Numbered from the stretch's first letter, positions 28,998 to 38,422 are shown. The stretch is DNA of 64,000 nucleotides from Alphaproteobacteria bacterium (GCA_017302165.1 JAFLCW010000001.1:186001-250000); one strand, 5' to 3'. Made by a program: numbers and translations. Notes: generated by a model from the sequence alone, not told the origin.

Positions 28998-30392
28998 TTA
29001 CTTTGCCGAATCCCACGCTGCTTTTTTCCGGTAGAGGGTCGAAGGGGATATCTCCAGAATTCCAGCCGCCTGCGGGATATTCCCCCCGCAGGCCGATAAG
29101 ACCGTTTCGATCGCCCGGCGTTCCGACACCCGAAGCGGCACGAGGGACGATGCGGGCGCCGCAGGAAAACCCGGTGCCCACGCCGGCCGTCGATAGTCTG
29201 AGCCCGGCATCATCACCGGGGGAAGCATACTGGCCATCAATTTAGGGCCGTTGCGCATGACCACAATCTGGCGGATGACGTTCATTAATTCACGTACATT
29301 CCCCGGCCAGGCATACGCCCGAAGTGCGTCTTCAGCCGCCGGATCAATCAATGAAAAATTTTTTCCCTCTTCACGCGCAAATCGTGCCAGATAAAAATCA
29401 GCCAGATCCAAAATATCATCCCCGCGATCACGAAGCGGCGGCAGGGTCATCGGCACTACATGAAGACGGTAATATAAATCTTCTCGGAAATGTCCGGCCT
29501 TAACTTCCCTGAGCGGGTCTTTGTTGCTGGCGCAAATAACCCGTAAATTGACCTGTTGTTCCTGCGTACTGCCGACCGGACAAAAAGAAAAATCCTGAAT
29601 CACCCGAAGCAATTTTGATTGAAGGGTTAAATCCATGTCACAAATTTCATCCAGAAATAATGTGCCGTGATGGGCACGAGAAAAAGCGCCCGCCCGGTCA
29701 TAGGACGCGCCCGTAAAGGCCCCTTTCACATGGCCGAATAATTCTGATTCCATTAAATCCCGGGGAATGGCCGCACAATTAATCGCCACAAACTTATGTC
29801 CCGCCCGAGGGGAATAATGATGAATCGCCCGCGCCGCAATGTCTTTGCCGGTACCAGATTCACCGGTAATGAACACAGATGCCTGAGACCGAGATACATT
29901 TTGAATCACTTCATATACCGTCTGCATCGGCAAAGATGTGCCGATAAATTCATGAAAAGGAAGAAGTGTTTCCCGGGATGGGAGATCGGGGGAGATAACG
30001 GGCGACGCCGATCCACCTAATCCCCGTGACATCAACGCCCGCTGGGTGGATTCAATTAATTTGTCCGGTGAAAAAGGTTTGACCAGAAAATCACAGGCAC
30101 CGGCCTGCATGGCGGATACAGCCAGCGCGATAGAACCATATCCCGTGATCACCACCACAGGCGCTCGAAACCCTGCGGTTTTAAGATCAGAAATTAAGGC
30201 GAGTCCATGGATATCCGGCAGATGAACGTCCAGCACGAGCACATCACACGGAGCGCCCGACCTGACCCGGTCAAGAAGATCAGACCCTGACTCAAAAGAT
30301 GTGACCTGATATCCCTCACGTGACAGCGTTAGGCAATACAGGTCATTGAGCGCCTTGGTATCTTCGACCACCCAGACATGAAACCCCATCAA
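28998..30392 (-). CDS. sigma-54-dependent response regulator (NtrC family)
   Basis: 464 residues in three domains. The receiver (1-120) has D55 as phospho-acceptor and K105. The AAA+ domain (about 148-380) has Walker A GESGTGKD at 177-184 and the sigma-54-contacting loop GAFTGA at 224-229, both intact. The C-terminal helix-turn-helix (about 425-460) is of the Fis type (AIETVLSACGGNIPQAAGIL). It should activate sigma-54 promoters after phosphorylation. No kinase is beside it, so its signal is unknown; flagellar or surface genes are possible targets. It is transcribed toward the glycosyltransferase-like gene, 48 bp away. Confidence 0.95.
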   Translation of the reverse strand: MMGFHVWVVEDTKALNDLYCLTLSREGYQVTSFESGSDLLDRVRSGAPCDVLVLDVHLPDIHGLALISDLKTAGFRAPVVVITGYGSIALAVSAMQAGACDFLVKPFSPDKLIESTQRALMSRGLGGSASPVISPDLPSRETLLPFHEFIGTSLPMQTVYEVIQNVSRSQASVFITGESGTGKDIAARAIHHYSPRAGHKFVAINCAAIPRDLMESELFGHVKGAFTGASYDRAGAFSRAHHGTLFLDEICDMDLTLQSKLLRVIQDFSFCPVGSTQEQQVNLRVICASNKDPLREVKAGHFREDLYYRLHVVPMTLPPLRDRGDDILDLADFYLARFAREEGKNFSLIDPAAEDALRAYAWPGNVRELMNVIRQIVVMRNGPKLMASMLPPVMMPGSDYRRPAWAPGFPAAPASSLVPLRVSERRAIETVLSACGGNIPQAAGILEISPSTLYRKKAAWDSAK

Positions 30393-30503
30393 CCCCCCTT
30401 TAAAACCGCTGAAGCCCCCTGCGATTTATTATACAATCTATGGTTGATATACGTTCTTTTTCCCTATCCTTCAAGTTTAATACAAAAGTATGATAAATAT
30501 ATT

Positions 30504-30538
30504 AAAAAGCCTGAAACACAGGGGTTTCAGGCTTTTTT
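30504..30538. terminator. bidirectional terminator
   Basis: AAAAAGCCTGAAAC (30504-30517) is the complement of GTTTCAGGCTTTTT (30524-30537), with a 6-base loop and T runs at both ends. It ends the Bax-inhibitor-like transcript from the right and could stop plus-strand readthrough. Confidence 0.85.
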
Positions 30539-30571
30539 GACAACCTATACTCTTGGTTGTAAAGAATAGAT

Positions 30572-31291
30572 CTATTCTCTTTGACCGACAAAGTGCAGGA
30601 TGTACTGAAAGATCGCAATAAACGAAACATACAGGTTAAGCGCGGCCGCCCAGCCCATCCGGGAATTGGCGTCATCGCTATAAGCAGAACTGTACATTTC
30701 CTTCGTGGTTTGGGTTTGCCAGGCGGTAATGCCCGAAAACGCGATCAAACCAATGCCAGAAATAATGGACTGCATCATGGATGTTTCCACGCCAAAAGCA
30801 CCGGCAATCATCGTGCCGACCGCCAGAATAAGGACTGCCCAAACCCCCATGACGGCAAATGTGCCCAGCCCGTCCAGATTTTTCTTGGTCACATACCCAA
30901 AGACAGATAACCCCGCATAGAGGGCGGTGGCCATGAAGAACGCTCTGGCGATGCTTTCCCCGGTAAAGACCGCGAAGATCGTCGAAAAGCTAATCCCGTA
31001 TAATACGCACAATAAACCAAACACCGCCATCAAGGCCTTATGGCTCATGGTTTGGGGACGAAACCCAAACCATATGACCGCCAGCGGAGCCAGCATGATG
31101 ACATAGGCCTGAGGTCCGCCCATGAACAAGGACATCAGGGCGGGAGAGCTTGATACAAACCAAGCCGTCAAGCCCGTCAGCAAGACTCCGACTGTCATGC
31201 GGTTATACACGCGTTGCATATGGGCGCGCAGACCCGCATCCTGCGCCAGCGCGCGGGTTTGAGTGGTTTGACTAAACGGATTACTGTTCAT
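30572..31291 (-). CDS. Bax inhibitor-1/YccA family membrane protein
   Basis: About 239 residues with seven membrane segments. The ATG at 31291 is preferred because GGAG lies 6-7 bases before it; the frame runs 9 codons further. The N-terminal cytosolic segment (LRAHMQRVYNRMTVG) and the end YSSAYSDDANSRMGWAAALNLYVSFIAIFQYIL are typical of the family, whose bacterial members leak Ca2+ or protons and interact with FtsH substrates. It lies 81 bp from the terminator-free end of the next gene and is probably a separate transcript. Confidence 0.92.
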   Translation of the reverse strand: MNSNPFSQTTQTRALAQDAGLRAHMQRVYNRMTVGVLLTGLTAWFVSSSPALMSLFMGGPQAYVIMLAPLAVIWFGFRPQTMSHKALMAVFGLLCVLYGISFSTIFAVFTGESIARAFFMATALYAGLSVFGYVTKKNLDGLGTFAVMGVWAVLILAVGTMIAGAFGVETSMMQSIISGIGLIAFSGITAWQTQTTKEMYSSAYSDDANSRMGWAAALNLYVSFIAIFQYILHFVGQRE

Positions 31292-31398
31292 TTTTTTCTC
31301 CATCAAAAAATATCCCAAAATTAGGACTAAAACTGTCCTATATACTTAGGATAAGTATACCGAATTTTCAAGGGGTTTCAAAATAAGGCGGAGACGCC

Positions 31399-32487
31399 TT
31401 AAACCCACGGATTTCGCCGGTTTCGGCCAAAACGCTGACGGGTGGTCCAAGGCGGGCTTTGCGCAAAACCAGCAGACCCTGGCACATAAAACCGGCCTTC
31501 TTCGCGCGTTGCCCGAACGGCGGGCAGGGCAGGGGGCACGGGCGTACCGGTGGTGCGGGAAATCGCCTTGATCCGGTTTTCAATCGGGGGGTGGGTGGCA
31601 AACAAACCCAAAAAGGGCACGCGGTTTTCAATACACATCATCTGGACATCGGCGGGCATCGCAGGTACCGCATCCCGCCCGGCAATCCGCATCAGCGCAC
31701 GCATCATGGCATCGGGATTTTTGGTCATTTGAACCGCCCCTGCATCCGCCATATATTCCCGGCGGCGCGACAGGGCAAAGCGCATCAAGATGGTGGCAAA
31801 ATACCCGATCCATAAAATCACCATCACCCCCAGCAAGATCATCATGATCCCGCCTTGTTGTTGGTCTCGCTGGCGCGGCACCCATAAATGATAACGTGCA
31901 AATGACCAAATCATCTGTGCGGCAAACCCCAACATTCCGGTAAACACCACGCACACAATCAACAGACGGACATCACGGTTTAAAATATGCGTGAGTTCGT
32001 GCGCCAGCACCCCTTCCAGTTCATCCCGGGTGAGGGTCTGGATTAACCCGCGTGTCACCGTGACTGTATAGCTTTTATCATCAATGCCGCTGGCAAACGC
32101 ATTACGGGCATGAGTTTCAATGATTTCCAGACGTGGCATTTTCATGCCCGCCGCAATGCATAGATTTTCAAAGAGATTATATAACTCTGGTTCATCCTGA
32201 CGCGTCACCGGACGAGAGTGCGAAAGCGCGCGGATCATCGACCCATGAAAAAAATACGACACCAGAAACCAGATGCCCACAACACTTAAGATCATCGGCC
32301 AATAAGATGCCAAAATATGTGTGGCACCCACGGTTAAATCCTGTGCGGTGGCACCGGGTACCGTCATGGCGCCGACCAAGGCCGATACACCCCACACCAC
32401 GCCCATTAAAATAACCGGATACGCGGCCAGAACCAGAAGGGAGCGAATATTATTGTCCCATATATGTGTTTGCAAACCAGCAGACAT
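31399..32487 (-). CDS. M48 family zinc metalloprotease (HtpX-like)
   Basis: 362 residues with four membrane segments (about 17-40, 62-82, 172-194, 212-232). The active site HELTH is at 163-167, and the third zinc ligand comes from RRREYMADAGAV. HtpX-type proteases degrade damaged membrane proteins on the cytoplasmic side. LemA sits 23 bp upstream in the same direction, a pairing often found in bacteria. The last 60 residues are a Pro/Arg-rich tail. Confidence 0.93.
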   Translation of the reverse strand: MSAGLQTHIWDNNIRSLLVLAAYPVILMGVVWGVSALVGAMTVPGATAQDLTVGATHILASYWPMILSVVGIWFLVSYFFHGSMIRALSHSRPVTRQDEPELYNLFENLCIAAGMKMPRLEIIETHARNAFASGIDDKSYTVTVTRGLIQTLTRDELEGVLAHELTHILNRDVRLLIVCVVFTGMLGFAAQMIWSFARYHLWVPRQRDQQQGGIMMILLGVMVILWIGYFATILMRFALSRRREYMADAGAVQMTKNPDAMMRALMRIAGRDAVPAMPADVQMMCIENRVPFLGLFATHPPIENRIKAISRTTGTPVPPALPAVRATREEGRFYVPGSAGFAQSPPWTTRQRFGRNRRNPWV

Positions 32488-32510
32488 GTCGTGCGGTCAC
32501 CTGCGGTTGA

Positions 32511-33080
32511 TTATGTGCCGAACTTGACAGCAGGCGGCGTATCCAGAACCTCGCGCTGGGCGTCATCCACTTCGTAAAAGACTTCGTGTTTGAACCCAAA
32601 ACGCCCCGCCAGAAGATTAGCCGGAAATTGTTCAATCGTTGTATTGTATTCCGCCGTGGCATTGTTAAAGAACCGGCGTGCCGCCGCAATTTTATTTTCA
32701 ATGTCGGACAATTCAGACATCAGTTTTTGGAAATTCTGATCCGCTTTCAGCTGCGGGTAATTTTCTGACACGGCATAAAAACCGCCGATCGCTCGTGACA
32801 AGACATTTTCAGCCGTAATTCGGTCTTCGGTTGTCGAAGCGGAGCGCACACCCGCCCGCGCCGCCGTGACGTTTTCAAATAATTTTGATTCATGTGCGGC
32901 ATATCCCTTGACGGTTTCAACCAGTGCCGGGATCAAATCAAATCTTTGTTTTAATTGCACATCAATATCCGCAAAGGCATTATTCCGGTTCTGGCGCAAG
33001 GCGACCATCCGGTTATACAAAGTGATTGCCAATATCAGAGCGGCCCCGACAATCCCAGCAAGGATAAGAAGTATTTCCAT
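32511..33080 (-). CDS. LemA family protein
   Basis: About 190 residues from the ATG at 33080, which has AAAGGAAC upstream; the open frame extends 23 codons further without family similarity. An N-terminal membrane anchor (ILLILAGIVGAALILAITLYNRMVALR) is followed by the LemA core AFADIDVQLKQRFDLIPALVETVKGYAAHES and SELSDIENKIAAARRFFNNATAEYN. The family is helical and membrane-anchored, of uncertain function, commonly beside M48 proteases as here. Confidence 0.94.
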   Translation of the reverse strand: MEILLILAGIVGAALILAITLYNRMVALRQNRNNAFADIDVQLKQRFDLIPALVETVKGYAAHESKLFENVTAARAGVRSASTTEDRITAENVLSRAIGGFYAVSENYPQLKADQNFQKLMSELSDIENKIAAARRFFNNATAEYNTTIEQFPANLLAGRFGFKHEVFYEVDDAQREVLDTPPAVKFGT

Positions 33081-33125
33081 GTTTTGTTCCTTTTCTTTAA
33101 TGACAGGCGGGCTTATCTTATCATC

Positions 33126-34343
33126 ATGACCCTGATAACTTCCACACATTTTGCCAGCGTCGCCGCCAGTGGCACCGATTGGCGGGATACATCTAAAAAA
33201 CTATTGGAACAATTGGAAACCATCCGAACCGATGCAGATGGATTTAATCTCGGGTTTTTATACGTCACGGATATTTTGGCATCTGACCTCGCCAGTATCC
33301 TGACCCTGTTTAAATCCGTGACCGGTATCAAGCATTGGGTGGGCGCCGTAGGGATGGGCGTGGCCACCACCGGGATGTCGTTTATTGATCAGCCGGCCAT
33401 CAGCGCGATGATCGGGCGATTTGACCCCGAAAACATTAAATCCTTTCATACGACCTCGTCGGCGGAAAATCCTTTGCCACAGGATGTGTATCCTTGGGTT
33501 AAGGCACACACGCCGCTCCTCACGCTGGTGCATGGTGATCCGACATCACATGCCCATCCTGAATGGGCGCTGGCACATTTGGGACAAAGCTTATCGTCTT
33601 TTGTGGCGGGCGGACTAACCTCTTCGCGCACAGAACATATTTATATCGCGGGGGATATCCAGACTGAAGGTTTTGGCGGGGTGATGTTTGATCAAGAGAT
33701 TGCTGTTTCCTGCGCGCTCTCGCAAGGATGTAAGCCGCTGGGACGTCAGCACATCATCACCCGATGTGACGATCATATCATTCTTGAAATAGAGGGACGA
33801 AAACCATCAGACGTTTTTACCGAAACCCTACAGCGCATGATCAAGGATAAAACAGGCCAAGATCCGAACACGCCGATATCACACAAAAGCATCCCACCTG
33901 AATTTCAAGCTTTGTTTCGCGGCGACGTGCATGTGGCGTTCCCCGTCACGGGAAGCGATACGGGCGATTTTCTGGTGCGGAACATTGTGGGCATTGACCC
34001 GGATGACGGATACATGGCCGTCAATCACCGGATGAAACAAGGTGACAGCATGATGTTTGTGCACCGGGATGACCAGACGGTGACGGCGGATTTATCTCAT
34101 ACACTGGTCGGGTTACGAAAAAGAGTTCAGGCCGAGACCGGCCAGTTTTCTCCCAAGGGGGCTATATATATTTCCTGTGTGGCGCGGGCGTTGACTGAAT
34201 TTTCGCCGGGTATACGCGGGGGAGAAATGGCACTCGTGCGCGAAATTATTGGGGATATACCTCTGGCCGGATTTTATGCCGGGGGCGAGATTTCGGCCGG
34301 GCGTCTTTATGGGTATACCGGGGTGTTGATTTTGTTTTTGTGA
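33126..34343 (+). CDS. FIST-domain sensory protein
   Basis: About 405 residues from the ATG at 33126. The N-terminal FIST domain has FLYVTDILASDLASILTLFK and WVGAVGMGVATTG, and the FIST_C domain ends with the diagnostic LAGFYAGGEISAGRLYGYTGVLILF. FIST domains are predicted to bind small ligands such as amino acids and often work with signal-transduction proteins. Here the protein stands alone with no kinase or cyclase domain. Divergent from lemA, with 45 bp between the starts, so the promoters overlap. Confidence 0.88.
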   Translation: MTLITSTHFASVAASGTDWRDTSKKLLEQLETIRTDADGFNLGFLYVTDILASDLASILTLFKSVTGIKHWVGAVGMGVATTGMSFIDQPAISAMIGRFDPENIKSFHTTSSAENPLPQDVYPWVKAHTPLLTLVHGDPTSHAHPEWALAHLGQSLSSFVAGGLTSSRTEHIYIAGDIQTEGFGGVMFDQEIAVSCALSQGCKPLGRQHIITRCDDHIILEIEGRKPSDVFTETLQRMIKDKTGQDPNTPISHKSIPPEFQALFRGDVHVAFPVTGSDTGDFLVRNIVGIDPDDGYMAVNHRMKQGDSMMFVHRDDQTVTADLSHTLVGLRKRVQAETGQFSPKGAIYISCVARALTEFSPGIRGGEMALVREIIGDIPLAGFYAGGEISAGRLYGYTGVLILFL

Positions 34344-34419
34344 TCAGAACTGGGATAAGATAAAACAGGGTGGTCGTTTCATTCAAAGTGGCCATTGCCA
34401 CGAAAGGCAATAATTTTTC

Positions 34420-35277
34420 ATGAAAAATTTTTTATTACTGATGGGATGTCTGTTCGTGGTGAGCACCGTGAGTGCTCAGGCTCAAGACGTACCGGCCAAT
34501 AATGCCAACCTACCGCCGATCCCGGAATCCATTCAAGATTTAGTCGATAAAGGCGCCCAGATTCGCTACTTGGGCAAACGTAACGGCCTTGATGGCTGGA
34601 TCACTATTTTTCAAGGGCAGGAACAATATTATTATGTGACCCCGGATCAAAAAGGGTTTGTCATGGGCGTTCTGTTCGATGCAGACGGCAATATGGCCAC
34701 CGTCGATCAGGTGCGCGATTTACAAAAGCAAGGCGGAGATATTCTGGACATGCTCGCGGTTGAACCCGATCAGCCCAAAACCGAAATTGCCTCGATCCAA
34801 GAAGCGGCTCAATATAAATCCCCCGCCGAACGCATGTTTGTTGACGTTGAAAATTCGAACTGGATCAAACTGGGTAAAAATGGCGCGCCTGTGATTTATT
34901 CTTTCGTAGACCCCCAATGCCCGCACTGCCATGAATTCATCAAAGATTTGAAAGCGGACTATCTGGATAAAGGGCTGGTTCAGGTTAAGATCATCCCAGT
35001 GGGATTCCGGGCGGAAACACTGGCGCAGGCCGCTTTTTTACTGGCCTCACCGGATGCCGAGACAAAATGGTTCAAACATCTGGATGGTACAGAGCCCCTG
35101 CCGGCCAAAACGGATGTCAGCACACAGGGCGTTCAGAAAAACCTGGCCTTGATGCAGGCATGGAAATTTACGGCAACGCCGCTATCCGTCTATCGTGACC
35201 GGGCGGGTGAGATTAAAATTATCCGGGGACGCGCCAAGGATTTGGCGGCTGTTCTGGCAGATTTGCCCTCACCTTGA
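34420..35277 (+). CDS. periplasmic DsbC/DsbG-like disulfide protein
   Basis: 285 residues with a signal peptide (MKNFLLLMGCLFVVSTVSAQA). An N-terminal dimerisation-like part (IQDLVDKGAQIRYLG...VMGVLFDADG) precedes a thioredoxin fold with active site C167-PH-C170 in FVDPQCPHCHEF and the cis-Pro in FTATPLSV. The likely role is disulfide isomerisation in the periplasm. DsbC-like proteins are encoded in many conjugation and type IV secretion loci, and this gene opens the stretch that leads to dotDCB-icmT, so it may help fold secretion components. A hairpin at 35306-35336 follows it. Confidence 0.88.
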   Translation: MKNFLLLMGCLFVVSTVSAQAQDVPANNANLPPIPESIQDLVDKGAQIRYLGKRNGLDGWITIFQGQEQYYYVTPDQKGFVMGVLFDADGNMATVDQVRDLQKQGGDILDMLAVEPDQPKTEIASIQEAAQYKSPAERMFVDVENSNWIKLGKNGAPVIYSFVDPQCPHCHEFIKDLKADYLDKGLVQVKIIPVGFRAETLAQAAFLLASPDAETKWFKHLDGTEPLPAKTDVSTQGVQKNLALMQAWKFTATPLSVYRDRAGEIKIIRGRAKDLAAVLADLPSP

Positions 35278-35305
35278 TATCCTCTTTTTAAAAAATGGGA
35301 TGATC

Positions 35306-35336
35306 AAAGGCTTTGCGATTTTCCGGCAAAGCCTTT
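35306..35336 (+). terminator. hairpin after the Dsb-like gene
   Basis: AAAGGCTTTGC (35306-35316) and GCAAAGCCTTT (35326-35336) are exact complements with a 9-base loop, 28 bp after the stop. The T run is short, so termination may be partial. Confidence 0.6.
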
Positions 35337-35379
35337 ATCGTATGTAGCATGATCTGTGTTTTAACCGCTTGATGACGTA

Positions 35380-36354
35380 ATGACCCCGCGCACTCTTTTC
35401 CTGATTGAATTACTCGACAAGTTAGGCACGCCGCTGATGCAATCAGCCTCTGCGGTGGGGGGAGATGATATGACCCAAGCGAAGGCCTTGGCCGCGATGG
35501 TGGGATCGTCGGTACAATTGGGCATGTCGTTAGGGCAAGTTGTCGGCGTCAATGATACGGCCGGGAACGAGGACGAGGCGGATGGGATCCGCGTGGCGTT
35601 AACAACACTCTCAGGGCCGATGATTGCTGAACTCTATCGCGTCAGCGGAAAAATCCCGGGTGATGACGATGTGCGTCGTCTGTCAAAATCCCTTGAATCG
35701 ATTGTCACACTCGCACAGAATTTTTCACCGTCGGCTGGACACACGGCGCGTCTGAAATTAATGGATGGATCCCGCCCCTTATATGACGCCAGCCAAAGCC
35801 AGATTTTTTACTTAAGTGCCCTGCTTCCGGTCTTGTCTGCCGTGGCTGAATTTTCCTATGGCATTCCAGAAACCCAATTATTATCGGACATTGCCCAGAA
35901 ACTCGACATACGCGCCGAAAATCTGCGCGGGGATTTGATGGGTGCCGGGGCGGATGAGGCAGAAATTAAATTCTCAGAATTAATGATCCTACATTCTCTG
36001 GCCAGACTCTATGCGGAATGCCACCGGGCGCAAACCTTAAAGATCATGGCATCAGATCAGGCCGAAAAAACACCCGATATCGTGGATGTCTGGTCAGCCT
36101 TCGACATACGTTTATCCATGCTGGAAACATTGCTCAATATCGCGGTGCCGGCGGGTCAACGGTCAGCCTCTGCCAGCCTGACCCCGGTAAGCCCGCCGCC
36201 CGCACCCGAACACACCCCAGCCGCACCGATCACACCGCCGCCCCAACAACCTGTATCATCTGTCTCCACAGGCAATGGGGTGGCAAGCAACCCGGGTGGT
36301 AACCCCATGGCATTTTTCAAGAAGAAACCAGCGGATGGAGAGAATGCTTCATAG
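35380..36354 (+). CDS. unknown cytoplasmic protein, type IVB-locus associated
   Basis: 324 residues, not recognised. Residues 1-255 are largely alpha-helical with no signal peptide or membrane segment, and Asp/Glu-rich in places. Residues about 263-305 are a Pro-rich disordered linker (SPPPAPEHTPAAP), and the last 20 residues are basic (AFFKKKPADGE). The helical body with a flexible basic tail would fit an adaptor or scaffold. It lies between a Dsb-like gene and a lytic transglycosylase gene, all in the same direction as dotD, which is the only hint for a role in the secretion system. Confidence 0.7.
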   Translation: MTPRTLFLIELLDKLGTPLMQSASAVGGDDMTQAKALAAMVGSSVQLGMSLGQVVGVNDTAGNEDEADGIRVALTTLSGPMIAELYRVSGKIPGDDDVRRLSKSLESIVTLAQNFSPSAGHTARLKLMDGSRPLYDASQSQIFYLSALLPVLSAVAEFSYGIPETQLLSDIAQKLDIRAENLRGDLMGAGADEAEIKFSELMILHSLARLYAECHRAQTLKIMASDQAEKTPDIVDVWSAFDIRLSMLETLLNIAVPAGQRSASASLTPVSPPPAPEHTPAAPITPPPQQPVSSVSTGNGVASNPGGNPMAFFKKKPADGENAS

Positions 36355-36408
36355 CACCCAACGCCGCCGATAAAATGTTAAATCTTTTATGAGACGATTG
36401 AATAACAC

Positions 36409-36825
36409 ATGAGCAAATTACTGGCCGCCTGTTTGATGTTAGCCGCACAGACCTATTCCGTGCCGCCGGCTGTGCTGGTGGGGATTTATCAGGTCGAAGG
36501 CGGGGCGGTGGGACAAGCCGTTCCCAACAGCAACGGTACCCATGATTTAGGCCCCATGCAGATCAACACCGTGTGGATTCCCGATCTGGCGGAACGCTGG
36601 GGTGTCTCCGAAAGCACTGCCAAAAGCTGGGTGCGGGATGATCCCTGTACCAATATGGGCGTTGCCGCGTGGATTTTAAAAAGCCATATGGATGAAACAG
36701 GTTCCCTGCCCAAGGCCATTGCCCATTACCATTCCCGCACGCCCACCCATGGAAAACCCTATAAGGGCAAAGTGATTGCCGCCATGCGCGCCAAGGGGTT
36801 GATCAAGGATGATCAAACCCGTTAG
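36409..36825 (+). CDS. small lytic transglycosylase, conjugation/pilus type
   Basis: 138 residues. A single SLT-like domain with the catalytic Glu in GIYQVEGG (about residue 29), then NGTHDLGPMQINTVW and AIAHYHSRTP. The N-terminus (LLAACLMLAAQTYSVPP) could be part of the fold or a weak signal. Stand-alone enzymes of this size (PilT of IncI plasmids, BfpH, VirB1) open gaps in peptidoglycan for pili or secretion channels. It overlaps the convergent repeat-protein gene by 23 bp. Confidence 0.88.
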   Translation: MSKLLAACLMLAAQTYSVPPAVLVGIYQVEGGAVGQAVPNSNGTHDLGPMQINTVWIPDLAERWGVSESTAKSWVRDDPCTNMGVAAWILKSHMDETGSLPKAIAHYHSRTPTHGKPYKGKVIAAMRAKGLIKDDQTR

Positions 36826-38422
36826 GGGTGTTTTGCCCGATCACTAGCCCCGGGAATTTCTGCCGCACCTCATCCGGGGTCATGACCCCGGTATCCGTGA
36901 TCATTCCTGATTTTTCAAAAAATTCTTCGAGTAAAACTGGAATATCTTCTAGCAAGGGTCGAGCCGGGTCTGACGCTGTAAAAAACGGCACTCCCAAAAC
37001 ACGGCCCTGCCGGAATGCCTCATCCCATGCCTCAACCGTTTTCCCAGCAATAGAAAATGCCGGATCTGATATTTTGTCTCTCAGGTCTTTTAAATCTGTA
37101 AGTGCCGATTCAACAATATCCCGTGCCAGCGTACAGGGTGTCTTATTCCATGCCCGGCGTAAAGATATTGGGACAAAAGGTACATAATGCGCATCTAAAA
37201 AGTCAGATAGTGATGCGTATCCACATCCTTCGAGCCCATTTCCCCCACGATAAAAGGCCTTATCCACAGCATGCCATGTCGTTCGCCCCTTTAAGGCACC
37301 ATATTCAATCGTTTTATCTGTTATTATCGGCCGACGTCCAGTCTCCTGAAGGGTCGCCCGCGCACTATCCAGAATTTCCTCTATTGTTAACCTAGAGGGA
37401 TTATAAATCTGGTTTCGATCTAAAAAATCAGCCAGTGATGTATAACCACATCCTTCGAGCCCATTTCCCCCACGATAAAAGGCCTTATCCACAGCAGTCC
37501 ACGTTGTTCGCCCTGTCAAGATGCCATATTCAATCGTTTTATCTGTTATTATCGGCCGACGTCCAGTCTCCTGAAGGGTCGCCCGCGCACTATCCAGAAT
37601 TTCCTCTATTGTTAACCTAGAGGGATTATAAATCTGGTTTCGATCTAAAAAATCAGCCAGTGATGTATAACCACATCCTTCGAGCCCATTTCCCGCCTCA
37701 TAAAAGGCCATATTCACAGCACGCCATGTCGTTCGCCCTGTCAAGATGCCATATTCAATCGTTTTATCCGCTTGTTTCGGCCGACGCCCGATCGCCTGAA
37801 GGGTCGCCCGCGCACTATCCAGGATATCGTCAAGACTAAGTTTTTTTTCTAAACGATAATCCCCATATAAAAATGCATGAAGGCTATTAAATGGAAAATT
37901 AACGTCGCGCTTTTTTTTAACAAGAATCGCCTTATTGAGCGTTGTCATAGCAACATGAAGATCAGGCCTAATAACTAGATAGGTTTTATTATCAATAAGG
38001 GGGTTTTTCCCATGAGATCTTTCATACGCGTGTGCGGCAGAAAAAATTTCCTGTGCCGTGATTTGTTGCCCGAAAGCGGTCACCGTAAAATCATCTGCCG
38101 GGGAAATAGAAGCGGTAATGTGAGCCTGAATATCATCGTCTTGAGCGCGGGATAAACCAGCCTGCGTAAAAAGCAACTCCGGGTTTTCAAAAACCTTGTT
38201 GATTAACGCTTGGCCAAATAGATTTTCCCGGGTTCCGATATCGCGTAAGGTTTTGACGAAATCAAAAAACGGGTGATCTTGTGCCGGAGCCGGTGTGGGT
38301 AGCTGGTCTAATATCCAGACAGCCATAGCCTGCCGGTCATCCGAATCCTCAAACCCCGCCTGTTTTAAGCACGTCAGGATATGGAATTTTAAAAGATGGT
38401 CTGTCTTACTGTGCTGGCTCAT
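36803..38422 (-). CDS. tandem-repeat protein, unknown function
   Basis: 539 residues, no signal peptide or membrane segment. Three 75-residue units (196-270, 271-345, 346-410) share ILDSARATLQETGRRP, DKTIEYG, GRTTW-AVDKAFY, GNGLEGCGY and SLADFLD. A diverged unit precedes them (121-185) and a partial one follows (about 425-480, VEAWDEAFRQG). The helical unit, with GRRP and a conserved Trp, loosely recalls homing-endonuclease-associated DNA-binding repeats; I do not recognise it firmly. It is encoded against the surrounding type IVB genes. It could be a DNA-binding protein, an effector or a strain-specific cargo gene. Confidence 0.75.
   Translation of the reverse strand: MSQHSKTDHLLKFHILTCLKQAGFEDSDDRQAMAVWILDQLPTPAPAQDHPFFDFVKTLRDIGTRENLFGQALINKVFENPELLFTQAGLSRAQDDDIQAHITASISPADDFTVTAFGQQITAQEIFSAAHAYERSHGKNPLIDNKTYLVIRPDLHVAMTTLNKAILVKKKRDVNFPFNSLHAFLYGDYRLEKKLSLDDILDSARATLQAIGRRPKQADKTIEYGILTGRTTWRAVNMAFYEAGNGLEGCGYTSLADFLDRNQIYNPSRLTIEEILDSARATLQETGRRPIITDKTIEYGILTGRTTWTAVDKAFYRGGNGLEGCGYTSLADFLDRNQIYNPSRLTIEEILDSARATLQETGRRPIITDKTIEYGALKGRTTWHAVDKAFYRGGNGLEGCGYASLSDFLDAHYVPFVPISLRRAWNKTPCTLARDIVESALTDLKDLRDKISDPAFSIAGKTVEAWDEAFRQGRVLGVPFFTASDPARPLLEDIPVLLEEFFEKSGMITDTGVMTPDEVRQKFPGLVIGQNTPNGFDHP
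37193..37837 (-). repeat. 225-bp in-frame tandem repeat, three units
   Basis: Period 225 bp (75 codons), seen for example at 37304, 37529 and 37754. About 165 bases from 37304 are identical by eye with those from 37529, including synonymous positions, so the duplication is recent or kept homogeneous by recombination. Confidence 0.93.

Noticed and set aside
36803..38422. CRISPR-like or mobile-element origin of the repeats
   Set aside because: Units are in-frame protein repeats of 225 bp without spacers or terminal inverted repeats.
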